From Clostridium sp. CF012 (GTDB taxonomy: Bacteria > Bacillota > Clostridia > Clostridiales > Clostridiaceae), in the NCBI RefSeq assembly GCF_018861755.1, contig NZ_JAHLEF010000002.1, positions 124,001-188,000 on the forward strand: DNA of 64,000 nucleotides, in the 5' to 3' direction. Below, in pieces: positions 53,058-62,209 of this stretch. A model generated the notes under the pieces. The model saw only the letters and a program-made list of their open reading frames with translations. It was not told where the DNA came from and searched no databases. Each line of letters opens with the position of its first letter. Within the stretch, counting starts at the first letter, position 1. Both the position numbers and the translations under genes were made by a program.

Positions 53058-54101
53058 CTATGTATTTATTATCCTATCGTATATATCTAAAATTTTTTTA
53101 CTATTGTCTTCATACTGTATATCTTTTATCCTATTCTTATAAGAATTATAGTTATAAATTACATCCATGGTTTTGTTATATAAATCCTTTGAATCTCTTG
53201 ATTTAAACACTATTGTTCCTTCTGGCCTCTCACATACATCACTGGCAATAGCAGGAATACTTTGCTGTATAGCTTCTGCTATGGACACCCCGTATCCGTC
53301 ATAATTGGTGGGCCTAATAAATAAATCAGATTTTTTAATGATTGGCCATAATTCCATCTGTTCGTGTACAAACAAAAAATTATCTTCTATTATGTTTGTG
53401 TCAATACTCGTCATTAGTTTTCTGTAATACACATCATTGTCAACATGAGGAAGACAAAATACCATTCCTATATTAAGTCCTTTCTTTTTCAACCCTATTA
53501 CTAAATCAATGCACATATCTATTCCATACAAATCAATATCGTTATGAAATTGTATGGAGGAGGCGTTGGCTGAAATAACGAAGTCTTTACTCTCTATAAA
53601 GTTAAGTATATACTCTGGTATATCTCCTTCCCCTTCTTTGAGAGGAAACAAAAATGCAGGGACCTCATATATTGGTTTAGTTACACCTGAACTTTCTAAC
53701 TGCGCTGCATCACCGACTTTAACGCATATTATGGCATCAAAACTATTCAAGGCTTTAACCAATTTTCTCTTATTATTTTTTAATGTTTCTTTACAGTCCC
53801 CATGTACAGTGATTATTTTTTTTCTTTTGGCAAAGAATATTTTATTAAAAATGCTTATATATACTTTAGGTCTTATTCCGCATAAATTATAATGTATTAT
53901 TTGTATATCTTTTCGAAATAAATATTTAAAGGGGACATATCTTAATCTTACCTGTAACACCTTTTCTTTATGTTTTTCTATTCTGTTTAAGTCCCATACC
54001 TCATTTTTCATTCCTAATAAATCCATATATTGTTTCATTCTTTTAATATATATTGATATACCGCCGATAGGTTCAGGATAGGGTCCAACTTGAACAATCA
54101 T
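53058..54101 (-). CDS. Glycosyltransferase, GT4
   Basis: A 347-residue GT-B enzyme. It opens MIVQVGPYPEPIGGISIYIKRM, with the acceptor-loop glycines PIGG. The C-terminal donor site includes PTNYDGYGVSIAEAIQQSIPAIASDV, a good E-x7-E family-4 motif. The ATG is chosen because it overlaps the previous gene's TGA (ATGA) and GGGAG lies nine bases before; the longer frame to 54128 lies inside that gene. Confidence 0.9.
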   Translation of the reverse strand: MIVQVGPYPEPIGGISIYIKRMKQYMDLLGMKNEVWDLNRIEKHKEKVLQVRLRYVPFKYLFRKDIQIIHYNLCGIRPKVYISIFNKIFFAKRKKIITVHGDCKETLKNNKRKLVKALNSFDAIICVKVGDAAQLESSGVTKPIYEVPAFLFPLKEGEGDIPEYILNFIESKDFVISANASSIQFHNDIDLYGIDMCIDLVIGLKKKGLNIGMVFCLPHVDNDVYYRKLMTSIDTNIIEDNFLFVHEQMELWPIIKKSDLFIRPTNYDGYGVSIAEAIQQSIPAIASDVCERPEGTIVFKSRDSKDLYNKTMDVIYNYNSYKNRIKDIQYEDNSKKILDIYDRIINT

Positions 54102-55252
54102 TTTGATTTTCTCCCCCTTTTTTTCCAATAAAAATTCACATTATCTATGGAAAACAACTCCTTTAAGCCACCTAATGATGATTGATAATGATCTAATCCA
54201 AAATTCAGATTAGTTTCAATTGCCAATGGTCCACTCTCGCTCAATGCTATATCCCAGCCTAAATAAGTACACTGTGCCAGCTTACTAGCACTGTCCATTA
54301 CAAAAGCTTTTATCTTCTTCCATTCTGGAATTTCATAATCTTTAAAAACAAAGCCTGTATCCGGATGCTTATAGAATTTTTCTCCATTTCTAGTAATAGC
54401 AATTTCTTGGATTCTACCTGTGGCAATTTCAATTCCTAGCGATAATCCATTTTGACAGCTGTTATCAACTTCATTACCATACTTACCCATTCTTAACGTT
54501 GCACAAATTATTCTAACCTTACCATTTTTGTTTTCTGTTGCTATCCTGAATGTGTTTACAGCGTTTGGATATATATCAGAAAGTCTTTTATCCTGACTCA
54601 CTGCTAGTTGAAATATATAATCACAGTTACTACCAATTTTCATTATAAATTCTCTCGTTAATTCTTCCTGAGCTTTAGTCTTATAGCTTCCATCAGCTTT
54701 TCTATGGAAAACATATATCCCACTCCCACCTTCTCCATTAACAGGTTTTACAAAGATTTTGTTATATTTCTTAACTTCTAAATCTTTTATAAAATTATCT
54801 ATAGATTGCTTTTTCATATATATATCATATAAATTGTTATTTATTAATTTATATATTGTTTCTGGTTGATTTATCTCTAAGCTTCTAAATACTTGTTCTG
54901 TTATGTTTTTTTCCTCAACCAGAGTTGTATACTTATTTGAATCATGATAAGCTAAAAATAATCGGTAGAAAAAAAATTCTGGAATATAATTAATTAATTC
55001 ACTTTCTGATAATTGTACATCCCTTTCATATAAGTCATATCGGAAATAATGTAGTGGATAACACTTCCAATATTTTTTACATAAATTTATTTCACTTCTA
55101 ATTTGCTTCAAGGGTTTTTTAGTAGTACATTTTTTATACCTATCCATAGAAATTGACATTCTTTCATAAGATTTTTTACATGTTAAACGATACTTTATTT
55201 CCTTTAGAACAAATCCCATATATGAATTTTCAAATTGATTAATTAGATCCAT
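54098..55252 (-). CDS. Sugar-transfer-associated ATP-grasp protein
   Basis: A 384-residue protein. The central region YNKIFVKPVNGEGGSGIYVF (near 160) and later VRIICATLRMG, GWDIALSESGPLAIETNLNFGLDH (near 340-360) match the ATPgrasp_ST family found in capsule and exopolysaccharide loci. Such enzymes probably use ATP to join an amino acid or other carboxylate to a sugar or lipid. It neighbours a CapK-like ligase, suggesting a non-sugar decoration of the polymer. Coupled by overlap to the next gene. Confidence 0.85.
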   Translation of the reverse strand: MDLINQFENSYMGFVLKEIKYRLTCKKSYERMSISMDRYKKCTTKKPLKQIRSEINLCKKYWKCYPLHYFRYDLYERDVQLSESELINYIPEFFFYRLFLAYHDSNKYTTLVEEKNITEQVFRSLEINQPETIYKLINNNLYDIYMKKQSIDNFIKDLEVKKYNKIFVKPVNGEGGSGIYVFHRKADGSYKTKAQEELTREFIMKIGSNCDYIFQLAVSQDKRLSDIYPNAVNTFRIATENKNGKVRIICATLRMGKYGNEVDNSCQNGLSLGIEIATGRIQEIAITRNGEKFYKHPDTGFVFKDYEIPEWKKIKAFVMDSASKLAQCTYLGWDIALSESGPLAIETNLNFGLDHYQSSLGGLKELFSIDNVNFYWKKRGRKSK

Positions 55253-55256
55253 GCTC

Positions 55257-56654
55257 CTATTCTCCTTCCAATTTAGTAATATCTAAGTTTTGAACTAAAA
55301 ACCTAAATTTCCCCCTTTTAGTTCTCTCAATATAATCTACAATATTAATTCTCACTTCAAAACCGGAATAATACAAGTTAAAAACATCCATAACGCATTT
55401 TATATCCTCATCCACAAGCTTCTCACTGCACTGAATATTTAATATAACTTTTCCAGGTTCATTTTGAATATATTGAAAAGTCGAAACTTTTTCCTTTATA
55501 TGCCACAATGGATAATCAGACCAGAGAGCATCAATTGGCCTTCCATCCCTATCCACTAAAAAATCTTGTTTTCTTCCTTCAATCCTCTTGATTTTCTTGT
55601 AATTTCTTCCACATTCGCATTCTTTATTTGTATTAGCTGCTAAATCCCCAGTTTTATACCTAATAAAAGGAACTGCATAATTATTAAATCCAGTTGCCAC
55701 TATTTCTCCTACTTCATCTTCTTTGCTTACCTCTTGTCCATTTTCATCAATTATTTCTGTATACCCATATTCACTTTGCAAATGAAAATAGCTGGTTTGC
55801 TCACATTCACCAGCTAAGCATGCGTGCTCTGTATGCCCATAAAAATTATATATCCTTACACCAAAAGCCTTCTGTATCTCTAGTCTTTGATTGTCAGATA
55901 AATTTTCTGAAGAACATAAAATACACTTAAGCTTATCTAATATTATATTTATATTATTTCTTAAAATGTATTTAGATAGTGTATGAATGGAAGAAGGATA
56001 TGCCTGTATAAAATCCGGGTTAAATGCTACCATTTGTTTAATATACTCTTTCATATTTTCCTCCTTCAGTTGAAAAGAGGACAGTATTAGGTCTCTGCCT
56101 TTGAATTCGCATATCCCATTTTTAGGAATATTACCTCTTATGATTACACACTTATTAACTTTATTTACATCATATCCAACTTGTCGCCATAAATTAGATA
56201 TATAAGCCCATTCCCTAGCTTTATCTAACTGTGGGTCTATATAGAAACCCATGGGCATAGCTGTAGTTCCGCTAGTTTCAACATATCTAAACTTATTTTT
56301 TTTCTTATTTTTTGAAATTAAATCTTCTAAGTTATTTTGTATGATCTCTTTGGTCAAATAGGGTAATTGTTTTAAATCATTAAAGTTTTGAATATCCTTA
56401 GGTTTTATTCCTCTTTCATCAAAGACCCTTGTGTAATATGGAACATTTGTATATGCATGCTCTAATAGTTTGTTGATTTGCTCCATCTGATATTCTTCTT
56501 GTTGATCTTTTGTCCAGCTCCCTGACTTCTTTAAAAAATCATATTTTTCTCTATAGGTTTTACCGTACCGCTTATAATCTGGTATACTCATATATACATA
56601 TCTAGCTGGTTTTTCAATAAAGCTTGGAGCTTTTCTAATTATTTGTTTCAGCAT
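55257..56654 (-). CDS. CapK-like phenylacetate-CoA-ligase-family adenylate-forming enzyme
   Basis: A 465-residue protein. The AMP-binding motif VETSGTTAMPMGFYID (near 126), YNFYGHTEHACLAGEC (near 270), YKTGDLAANTNKECECGR (near 335) and the C-terminal lysine region (ERTKRGKFRFLV) fit the PaaK/CapK branch of ANL ligases. The cysteines in TNKECECGR suggest a metal site, as in many CapK proteins. It may activate an acyl or amino-acid substituent for the exopolysaccharide. Four bases separate it from the ATP-grasp gene. Confidence 0.88.
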   Translation of the reverse strand: MLKQIIRKAPSFIEKPARYVYMSIPDYKRYGKTYREKYDFLKKSGSWTKDQQEEYQMEQINKLLEHAYTNVPYYTRVFDERGIKPKDIQNFNDLKQLPYLTKEIIQNNLEDLISKNKKKNKFRYVETSGTTAMPMGFYIDPQLDKAREWAYISNLWRQVGYDVNKVNKCVIIRGNIPKNGICEFKGRDLILSSFQLKEENMKEYIKQMVAFNPDFIQAYPSSIHTLSKYILRNNINIILDKLKCILCSSENLSDNQRLEIQKAFGVRIYNFYGHTEHACLAGECEQTSYFHLQSEYGYTEIIDENGQEVSKEDEVGEIVATGFNNYAVPFIRYKTGDLAANTNKECECGRNYKKIKRIEGRKQDFLVDRDGRPIDALWSDYPLWHIKEKVSTFQYIQNEPGKVILNIQCSEKLVDEDIKCVMDVFNLYYSGFEVRINIVDYIERTKRGKFRFLVQNLDITKLEGE

Positions 56655-56669
56655 TACATCCCCACCATT

Positions 56670-58619
56670 CTATAATTTATTATAGATTTCGATCTTCCTA
56701 GTTTCTTTTATATCACCGTAACTCCAGGATAAATAACTAGGTTTTATTTTCTTTTCATTTTCAGTAGCCAGTGTTATTCTTATATTGTTTTTCACCAGTT
56801 CTACACCATCATCTTTTATTAAAGCCACAACTTCACTATCTAATATAAAATTTGCTGTCAAATTATTTTCATTATTTGCCTTACCATTGCTTTCATCTAT
56901 TACTTCATCTATTACTCTCATATAATTATCACTTATATCAATAGTCCTCTGGTGAATAACACCACACTTACTTCTATACCCCAAATGTCTTCCAACAAAT
57001 ATATTTCCGCAAAATTCAACACACTCCGCAAATGTCTGTTCTTCCATATTAAACAAATCATATTTTTCATAATTATTTTGTTCATATCCGACAACATATA
57101 ATGTGTTATGCATCTCTGTACTTCTAAATAAATTCCTCATTTTATAATCCGCAGTATAAACATATACTCCTGGATCTACTATAAAATCTTCACCATCAAC
57201 ATTTAACTCAAAGCTTAACTGATCATTGTGGCTATGGCACCCTTGCCCTCTAAATGAAAGCTGTCCGCATCTTATTAAGCAATAAATCCTATCATTGCGT
57301 AATATGTAAAATCCTCCATCTTTATATGCCTTGGATTTTAATTTTTCTGGCACAGGTACATTTTCTTTAAAGGAGCCTACAATCCATAATGCGTCCTCTT
57401 TATAATGCCTACCATAGTATCTAAAATCCTCTCTATTAAAACACTCCCCAGCTATGGCTAAAATATGACCAAAATCTCTTCTGAGCCAAGATGAATAATT
57501 AGAAACAATAGCCAATCTTCCATCATCCGTATCTCCTATTAATGGTGATAAGTTATTAGGTTTAGTTATGTCCATTATAAACTCACACATTTTTTCTAAT
57601 CTACTCATATACACACCAGAGAAACTAATAGTATTTTTATTACATAGCACTGTTGTTAATAAAAATAATTCCGTTACTAATCTATGGTAGGATGTTGATG
57701 CTTCATAATTAGTTCCATCTTCATTTACCTGGATAAACATTTCTTTTTCAAGTTCCACCGCAGCATAGCCTAGCCATAGCCTTGGATTATTCTCGTAGGT
57801 ATTATCCTCCACCACAAACTCACCAAAATATATTCCAAGCCATATTAATCCAACAATATTTGATAGATAATGATTACCTGTATGCTCTCCTTGGTTTTCT
57901 AAGTTTTTAATTATATATCTCCCATGAAGATATAGGTTTTTATTATAATTAACCAAGAATTCTTTTGAAATACTTACGGAATCTTTAAAAAAGAAATATC
58001 CGATTATCCAATTTACTGCTCTAATAGCTACATCCATAGTGCATGCCCAATTTACTGACATCTCCACGGGGTTACTTTTAATCCAATCTTCAATTTCCTC
58101 TTTAAATTCCAATGAATACTTCTCATTAGTAGTTAACAAGTAGGCCTTTCCTAGTGTAAAAAAATGTTGAAATCGTGAAAGCTCCCAAGGGATCTTCACA
58201 TCTGAATTATTATTTAGATCAATTATTCTAATATTTTTATAAAACTTGTTTTTCCATATAAAACCAGTCTTAAAATCCTTATTCCAAGGAAGCCTCTCCC
58301 CTAAATATATATCTCCTGAACCTAATAAATTGAATACATGGCTACATATTTTTTCACCATCTTTTATTATTTCTTCTGATTTATCTAGTTTTATAAGCTC
58401 ATCCACATACATATCAATTTGTGATACATCAAATAAAAAATTACATCTAGGTGCAAAATCTTTAAAGTAGTTCTCATCAATATCTACTCCAAAAATCTTT
58501 AAATAATATGCTCTTAATGAAAAATATATTTTATGCTTTACTTTTGCAAAAACTTTATTTATTAAGGCTTGAAAGCCCATCTTCCTCACTTTGCCTATAC
58601 AGCTTTTAATATAAAACAC
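56670..58619 (-). CDS. Heparinase II/III-family lyase-like protein (GTG start)
   Basis: A 649-residue protein. The N-terminal alpha/alpha-toroid (about 60-400) includes FTLGKAYLLT and NQGEHTGNHYLSNIVGL. The C-terminal beta-sandwich has the metal/active-site GCHSHNDQLSFELNVDGEDFIVDPG (near 480-505). Family members cleave acidic polysaccharides. No signal peptide is visible, so it may act inside, recycling or trimming. The GTG start follows GGAGG and directly touches the dehydrogenase stop. Typical member of capsule loci with uronic acids, fitting the neighbouring dehydrogenase. Confidence 0.88.
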   Translation of the reverse strand: MFYIKSCIGKVRKMGFQALINKVFAKVKHKIYFSLRAYYLKIFGVDIDENYFKDFAPRCNFLFDVSQIDMYVDELIKLDKSEEIIKDGEKICSHVFNLLGSGDIYLGERLPWNKDFKTGFIWKNKFYKNIRIIDLNNNSDVKIPWELSRFQHFFTLGKAYLLTTNEKYSLEFKEEIEDWIKSNPVEMSVNWACTMDVAIRAVNWIIGYFFFKDSVSISKEFLVNYNKNLYLHGRYIIKNLENQGEHTGNHYLSNIVGLIWLGIYFGEFVVEDNTYENNPRLWLGYAAVELEKEMFIQVNEDGTNYEASTSYHRLVTELFLLTTVLCNKNTISFSGVYMSRLEKMCEFIMDITKPNNLSPLIGDTDDGRLAIVSNYSSWLRRDFGHILAIAGECFNREDFRYYGRHYKEDALWIVGSFKENVPVPEKLKSKAYKDGGFYILRNDRIYCLIRCGQLSFRGQGCHSHNDQLSFELNVDGEDFIVDPGVYVYTADYKMRNLFRSTEMHNTLYVVGYEQNNYEKYDLFNMEEQTFAECVEFCGNIFVGRHLGYRSKCGVIHQRTIDISDNYMRVIDEVIDESNGKANNENNLTANFILDSEVVALIKDDGVELVKNNIRITLATENEKKIKPSYLSWSYGDIKETRKIEIYNKL

Positions 58620-59957
58620 CTAAAGCCTCCAATATAAAAACCCATACTTTTCAGCTTCTGTTTTGTTTATCACAGCCTTTGCATCTATACACACTGGCTT
58701 TTCATTCATAAGTTTCGCCATATATTCATAATCGTCAAAGACTATATTATGCTGCCTTGCAAGTATTACAACAACATCAGAATTTCGCAGCGCCTCTTCT
58801 TGGCTATTCACTTTAAAATCATAATAAGTTTTCACTACTGGATCAAAAGCTCTAATCTCTGCTCCTTTTTCAAGGAGTAATTTGCATATATCCACGGGAG
58901 GACTTATTCTGTCATCATTTGAGTAATCTTTCATAGCAAGACCTATAACTCCAACCGTGCAACCTTTTATCTCCTTCCCAACTTCCTTTAACAACTCTTC
59001 TATTTTGTTTACAATAAGCTTAGGTATAGCAGCATTCTTTCGCCTTGCAAGTTTTAATATCTCCATATCAATCCCCATAGCCTCTGCCTTATGTGATATA
59101 TAGTGATAGGCGTTGGGTACGCAATATCCACCAACACCTGGACCAGGTGTTAAAAGATTAACTCGTTTATGGGTATTGGCTAATTTTATAACTTCGAATA
59201 TGTCTATTCCCAATCCTTCCGTAAATCTTGCAAATTCCTGAGACATAGCAATATTAACGTCCCTTTGAGCATTTTCAAATACCTTTGCAGTTTCCACTAC
59301 TTTAATACAGCTTGCAGGCACTACTTCAGATTTGCATACAATTGATAATAAACCAATTGCTTTTTTTGTGCTTTTTTCATTGATTCCTGCAACTAAGGTA
59401 GGCATATTTTCAAATTCATCAAAAGCGTTGCCTTCAGCGATTCTCTCTGATGAATATGCTAAATAGAATTCTTCTCCCGCCTTCATTGCAGATTCCTCTT
59501 CTAATATTGGTAGTATAAAATTTTCTGTGGTACCTGGTATAACAGTACTTCTTATGACTACTAAGTCTTCCTTCTTAAGATTTTTCCCTATTACTCTGCA
59601 GGCACTTTCTAAATCTTCCATATTGTAATTCCCGTTTTTTACAGGAATACCCACTGTAACTATAATATTATTACATTTCCGAACTGCTTCTGAAGCATTA
59701 TTTGTTACTCTATATTTCCCTTTTTTTAGTTCCTTTCTAAGTATCTCTTGAATTCCTGTGCCATAAAACTTTTCTGTGTGATACGTTATTCCATTATTTA
59801 TTTGTTCTACTAATCCACTGTTCACATCCACCCCTATAGTGTCACACCCCCTAAGTGCGAAACTTAATGTTAGAGGCAATCCAACAAAACCTTGCCCGAA
59901 TATGCACACATTCTTATACTTTGATTCATTTGCTATATACTCACTTCTGTTTTCCAT
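58620..59957 (-). CDS. UDP-sugar 6-dehydrogenase (nucleotide-sugar dehydrogenase)
   Basis: A 445-residue NAD-dependent enzyme that oxidises the C6 hydroxyl of a UDP-sugar to a uronic acid. NAD-binding GQGFVGLPLTL (about 22), VTVGIPV, RSTVIPGTT, and the active-site cysteine in GPGVGGYCVPNAYHY (near 275). The sequence is closest to the WecC/UDP-ManNAc dehydrogenase branch but has GGYC in place of GGHC. The exact sugar is unsettled. It supplies the acidic sugar the heparinase-like lyase would recognise. ATG after GGAGGAG. Confidence 0.88.
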   Translation of the reverse strand: MENRSEYIANESKYKNVCIFGQGFVGLPLTLSFALRGCDTIGVDVNSGLVEQINNGITYHTEKFYGTGIQEILRKELKKGKYRVTNNASEAVRKCNNIIVTVGIPVKNGNYNMEDLESACRVIGKNLKKEDLVVIRSTVIPGTTENFILPILEEESAMKAGEEFYLAYSSERIAEGNAFDEFENMPTLVAGINEKSTKKAIGLLSIVCKSEVVPASCIKVVETAKVFENAQRDVNIAMSQEFARFTEGLGIDIFEVIKLANTHKRVNLLTPGPGVGGYCVPNAYHYISHKAEAMGIDMEILKLARRKNAAIPKLIVNKIEELLKEVGKEIKGCTVGVIGLAMKDYSNDDRISPPVDICKLLLEKGAEIRAFDPVVKTYYDFKVNSQEEALRNSDVVVILARQHNIVFDDYEYMAKLMNEKPVCIDAKAVINKTEAEKYGFLYWRL

Positions 59958-59968
59958 TTAACTCCTCC

Positions 59969-60637
59969 TTAACTTGCATTTCTATCTCCAAATAAAACTC
60001 GAAAAGTCTTGAATATCAATTTTACATCTACCCATAAACTTCTATCCTCTATATACTTTATATCTAACTCCATCCATTCTTCAAAGCCCAAACTACTTCT
60101 CCCCATTACCTGCCAATAGCAAGTTAACCCTGGCTTTCCGATTAACCTTTGTTTTTGGAAAGATGTAAACTGCGCAACTTCCCTAGGTAAACTTGGTCTT
60201 GGCCCTACTAATGACATTTCTCCCTTTAATATATTAAAAAGCTGTGGTAACTCATCTATACTTGTCTTCCTTATAAATCTCCCTATTTTAGTTATTCTTG
60301 GATCTTTTTTAATTTTAAACATAGGTCCTAGCACTTCGTTTTTTTCTTGAAGTTCCTCCACAAGAGATTCTGCATCTGAACACATAGACCTAAATTTATA
60401 CATCATAAACCCTCTACCATATTGTCCAACTCTCTCCTGTGAAAAAAAAGCAGGTCCCACTGAATCTAACTTAATCCAAATAGAAACCACAACCATCAAT
60501 GGGCTTAGTAGTAAAATTCCACATAAAGCACCTACAATATCAATTATCCTTTTGAATATAAAGTATCCTACGTTTTTCTCATATTCACTGACAATCTCCA
60601 CCTGTATCACTTCTAAATTTCTTTCTAATTCTTGCAT
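59969..60637 (-). CDS. Priming sugar transferase (undecaprenyl-phosphate sugar-1-phosphate transferase)
   Basis: A 222-residue enzyme that starts repeat-unit assembly by moving a sugar-1-phosphate onto undecaprenyl phosphate. One N-terminal membrane hairpin (about 30-52) is followed by the conserved FFSQERVGQYGRGFMMYKFRSMC, KTSIDELPQLFNILKGEMSLVGPRP and LIGKPGLTCYWQVMGRS motifs. The long N-terminal helix bundle of WbaP is absent. First gene of the exopolysaccharide operon, with a GGGGGGG ribosome site. Confidence 0.93.
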   Translation of the reverse strand: MQELERNLEVIQVEIVSEYEKNVGYFIFKRIIDIVGALCGILLLSPLMVVVSIWIKLDSVGPAFFSQERVGQYGRGFMMYKFRSMCSDAESLVEELQEKNEVLGPMFKIKKDPRITKIGRFIRKTSIDELPQLFNILKGEMSLVGPRPSLPREVAQFTSFQKQRLIGKPGLTCYWQVMGRSSLGFEEWMELDIKYIEDRSLWVDVKLIFKTFRVLFGDRNAS

Positions 60638-60908
60638 TTATACCCCCCCTCAAATACTTCTACTAATCTCTATCCTCTATCTTATTCCCTCCCCCCCTAT
60701 ATTTATAACCAACTTTAAGGTTTTGATTACAAAAAAATAAAGACATATAATTCACCACCATTTAAAATGGATCCTATGTCATATTGTTAAAATGTATGAA
60801 GTTATATTTTATTTGGTTGGTACTCTAAACCTGAAATAATACTATTTGTTGTTCAATATGTTTACAACTTTATCATGTTTTATATTTGCCATAGTGAAGC
60901 AAAGCAAT
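60638..60908. other. Upstream region of the exopolysaccharide operon
   Basis: About 270 bp with the ribosome site and presumably the promoter of the priming transferase gene. The best minus-strand match (TTGTAA, 17 bp, TAGTAT, near 60840-60867) is weak. A G-rich run (GGGGGGGAGGG on the minus strand near 60685) is unusual in this AT-rich DNA. No gene seen. Confidence 0.4.
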
Positions 60909-60952
60909 AAAGATAACACCCTTAGTTTATAAAAACTAAGGGTGTTATCTTT
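60909..60952. terminator. Orphan terminator-like hairpin
   Basis: A perfect 20-bp stem (AAAGATAACACCCTTAGTTT) around a four-base loop. No gene ends just before it on either strand, so it may end an unseen transcript or block read-through into the operon promoter. Confidence 0.75.
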
Positions 60953-61129
60953 ACCTTATTAAATCATTCCAAATTTAGATAATCTTAATATTCTACAATA
61001 ATCTTCATAAATAAACAAAATCTTATATGCATATATTGTTTTTTTTTACATTAAGACATATACTCTATATATATCTTTATACGAATAAAATTCTATTAAT
61101 TGTTATTAGTAGAGGAGGATGTTGTCTTT

Positions 61130-61261
61130 ATGCTGAAATTTATAATTATTGCAATTGTATTATCTATTATCTATATTTCATATGCTAGCTTGATGAAAGC
61201 GGCTGGTAAGCCAACCCCCCCGATGCCCCCTATTAAATATGTCGAGGATGAAGATAAATAA
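61130..61261 (+). CDS. Small membrane peptide gene (43 aa)
   Basis: A 43-codon ORF with GAGGAGG eleven bases before its ATG and promoter-like boxes upstream (TTTACA, 17 bp, TATATA at 61045-61073). One hydrophobic helix (LKFIIIAIVLSIIYISYASLM) is followed by a proline-rich, then acidic tail (TPPMPPIKYVEDEDK). The shape is that of a single-pass small membrane protein. I do not recognise it. A vanZ relic follows on the other strand. Confidence 0.5.
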   Translation: MLKFIIIAIVLSIIYISYASLMKAAGKPTPPMPPIKYVEDEDK

Positions 61262-61264
61262 TAT

Positions 61265-61365
61265 GCATTTTGCAAGCAATATTATATGTTAACATTCCTA
61301 AAATCCCACCGCTAAAGTCAATTAATATATCAAAAATATTTAAAGTTCGTCAATTTATTTTTCAT
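61265..61365 (-). pseudogene. vanZ-like relic
   Basis: The minus strand still has a ribosome site and ATG (AGGAGGAATTAATG), but that frame stops after eleven codons. Shifted by one frame, the following bases encode RTLNIFDILIDFSGGILGML, matching RTSLVFDIVIDFAGGVLALL of the intact VanZ-like protein at 32942. So the start and the last exon-like part survive, while the middle (about 110 codons) is deleted. Confidence 0.7.
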
Positions 61366-61442
61366 TAATTCCTCCTATACATGCAAATTCTCTATATAAA
61401 TTTTGCCTTCTAAATTATATCCAATTAACTTTTTGAAAAACA

Positions 61443-61476
61443 AAAACTACCAATTGCATTGCAATTCGGTAGTTTT
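61443..61476 (-). terminator. Orphan terminator-like hairpin
   Basis: An imperfect stem AAAACTACC-AATTGC/GCAATT-GGTAGTTTT, with a T-rich run on the minus side. No intact gene precedes it on that strand. Confidence 0.5.
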
Positions 61477-61631
61477 CTACGCTGACTTCGATATAACTAT
61501 ATCGTAACTTTATACCCTTCTTAAAGTTATTTATATCATTTTTGTAATAATTTCCTAATTTTATTACAGTCCTACTGCTTCCTTACCACCTTCATATTTT
61601 AAATATTTATCAATTGATTTCTTTATTAATT

Positions 61632-62190
61632 GTTACTACTCAGGCATTGTAAATCAATAAAATACTTATATTAGCAAAAAGGATATTGCCTATCCGATGT
61701 AGAATATACCACTAGAGAGATTAATAATATGATTTGATTGGTGGTGGCTACTAGCATGGTAAGCCTGCAAAAATCGATGCTTTGAAATTTTTACGAAAAT
61801 TAGAAGAATATGATGTGGAAACACTTTCGTTTATGTATGACTTCAATATCCCCTTCGATAATAATTTGACGGAGCGAGATATTAGAATGGCAAAGCTCAG
61901 ACAAAAGATATCTGGCTGCTTTAGAAGTGATGATGGCGGTAGCCTGTTCTGTAGAATAAGAAGCTATATTTCTACCTGCAATAAGAATGGGCAAGATATA
62001 ATGGAATCACTAAAGAATGCAATAAAAGGTGAACCATTTATCCCTGAAAAGATATAGCTCTATTAAATTTTATAATAAGGGGACGCCTCTCGGCTCCCCT
62101 TATTATTATACCTATTTTTAGATAGGGGGGCTACGACCATGCTTTTATATTATCTCAGGCATTCCCTATTGGGAATTCCTGAGTAGTAAC
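61632..62190 (+). mobile_element. Internally deleted IS66-family element
   Basis: A 559-bp element bounded by perfect 13-bp inverted repeats (GTTACTACTCAGG at the left, its complement at the right) and flanked by an exact 8-bp direct repeat, TATTAATT (61624-61631 and 62191-62198). An 8-bp target duplication is the IS66 hallmark. Only the last part of the transposase gene remains inside. A 9-11 bp hairpin (62073-62105) and a second hairpin at the right end (62154-62184) are also present. Confidence 0.82.
61755..62057 (+). pseudogene. IS66 transposase, C-terminal fragment
   Basis: About 100 codons are left: [30 protein letters not shown], then [29 protein letters not shown] and [14 protein letters not shown]. 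These are the end of the DDE domain (with the final Glu in ERDIRM) and the C-terminal segment of IS66 transposases. A stop codon precedes it in frame and the first roughly 400 codons are gone, so it cannot move by itself. Confidence 0.88.
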
Positions 62191-62209
62191 TATTAATTTA
62201 AATGCAACA

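Noticed and set aside
41582-60637. Exopolysaccharide locus as a prophage or genomic island because of the tailspike-like protein
   Set aside because: No integrase, structural phage genes or att-like direct repeats are present; the beta-helix gene is collinear with the glycosyltransferase operon and ends at its terminator.
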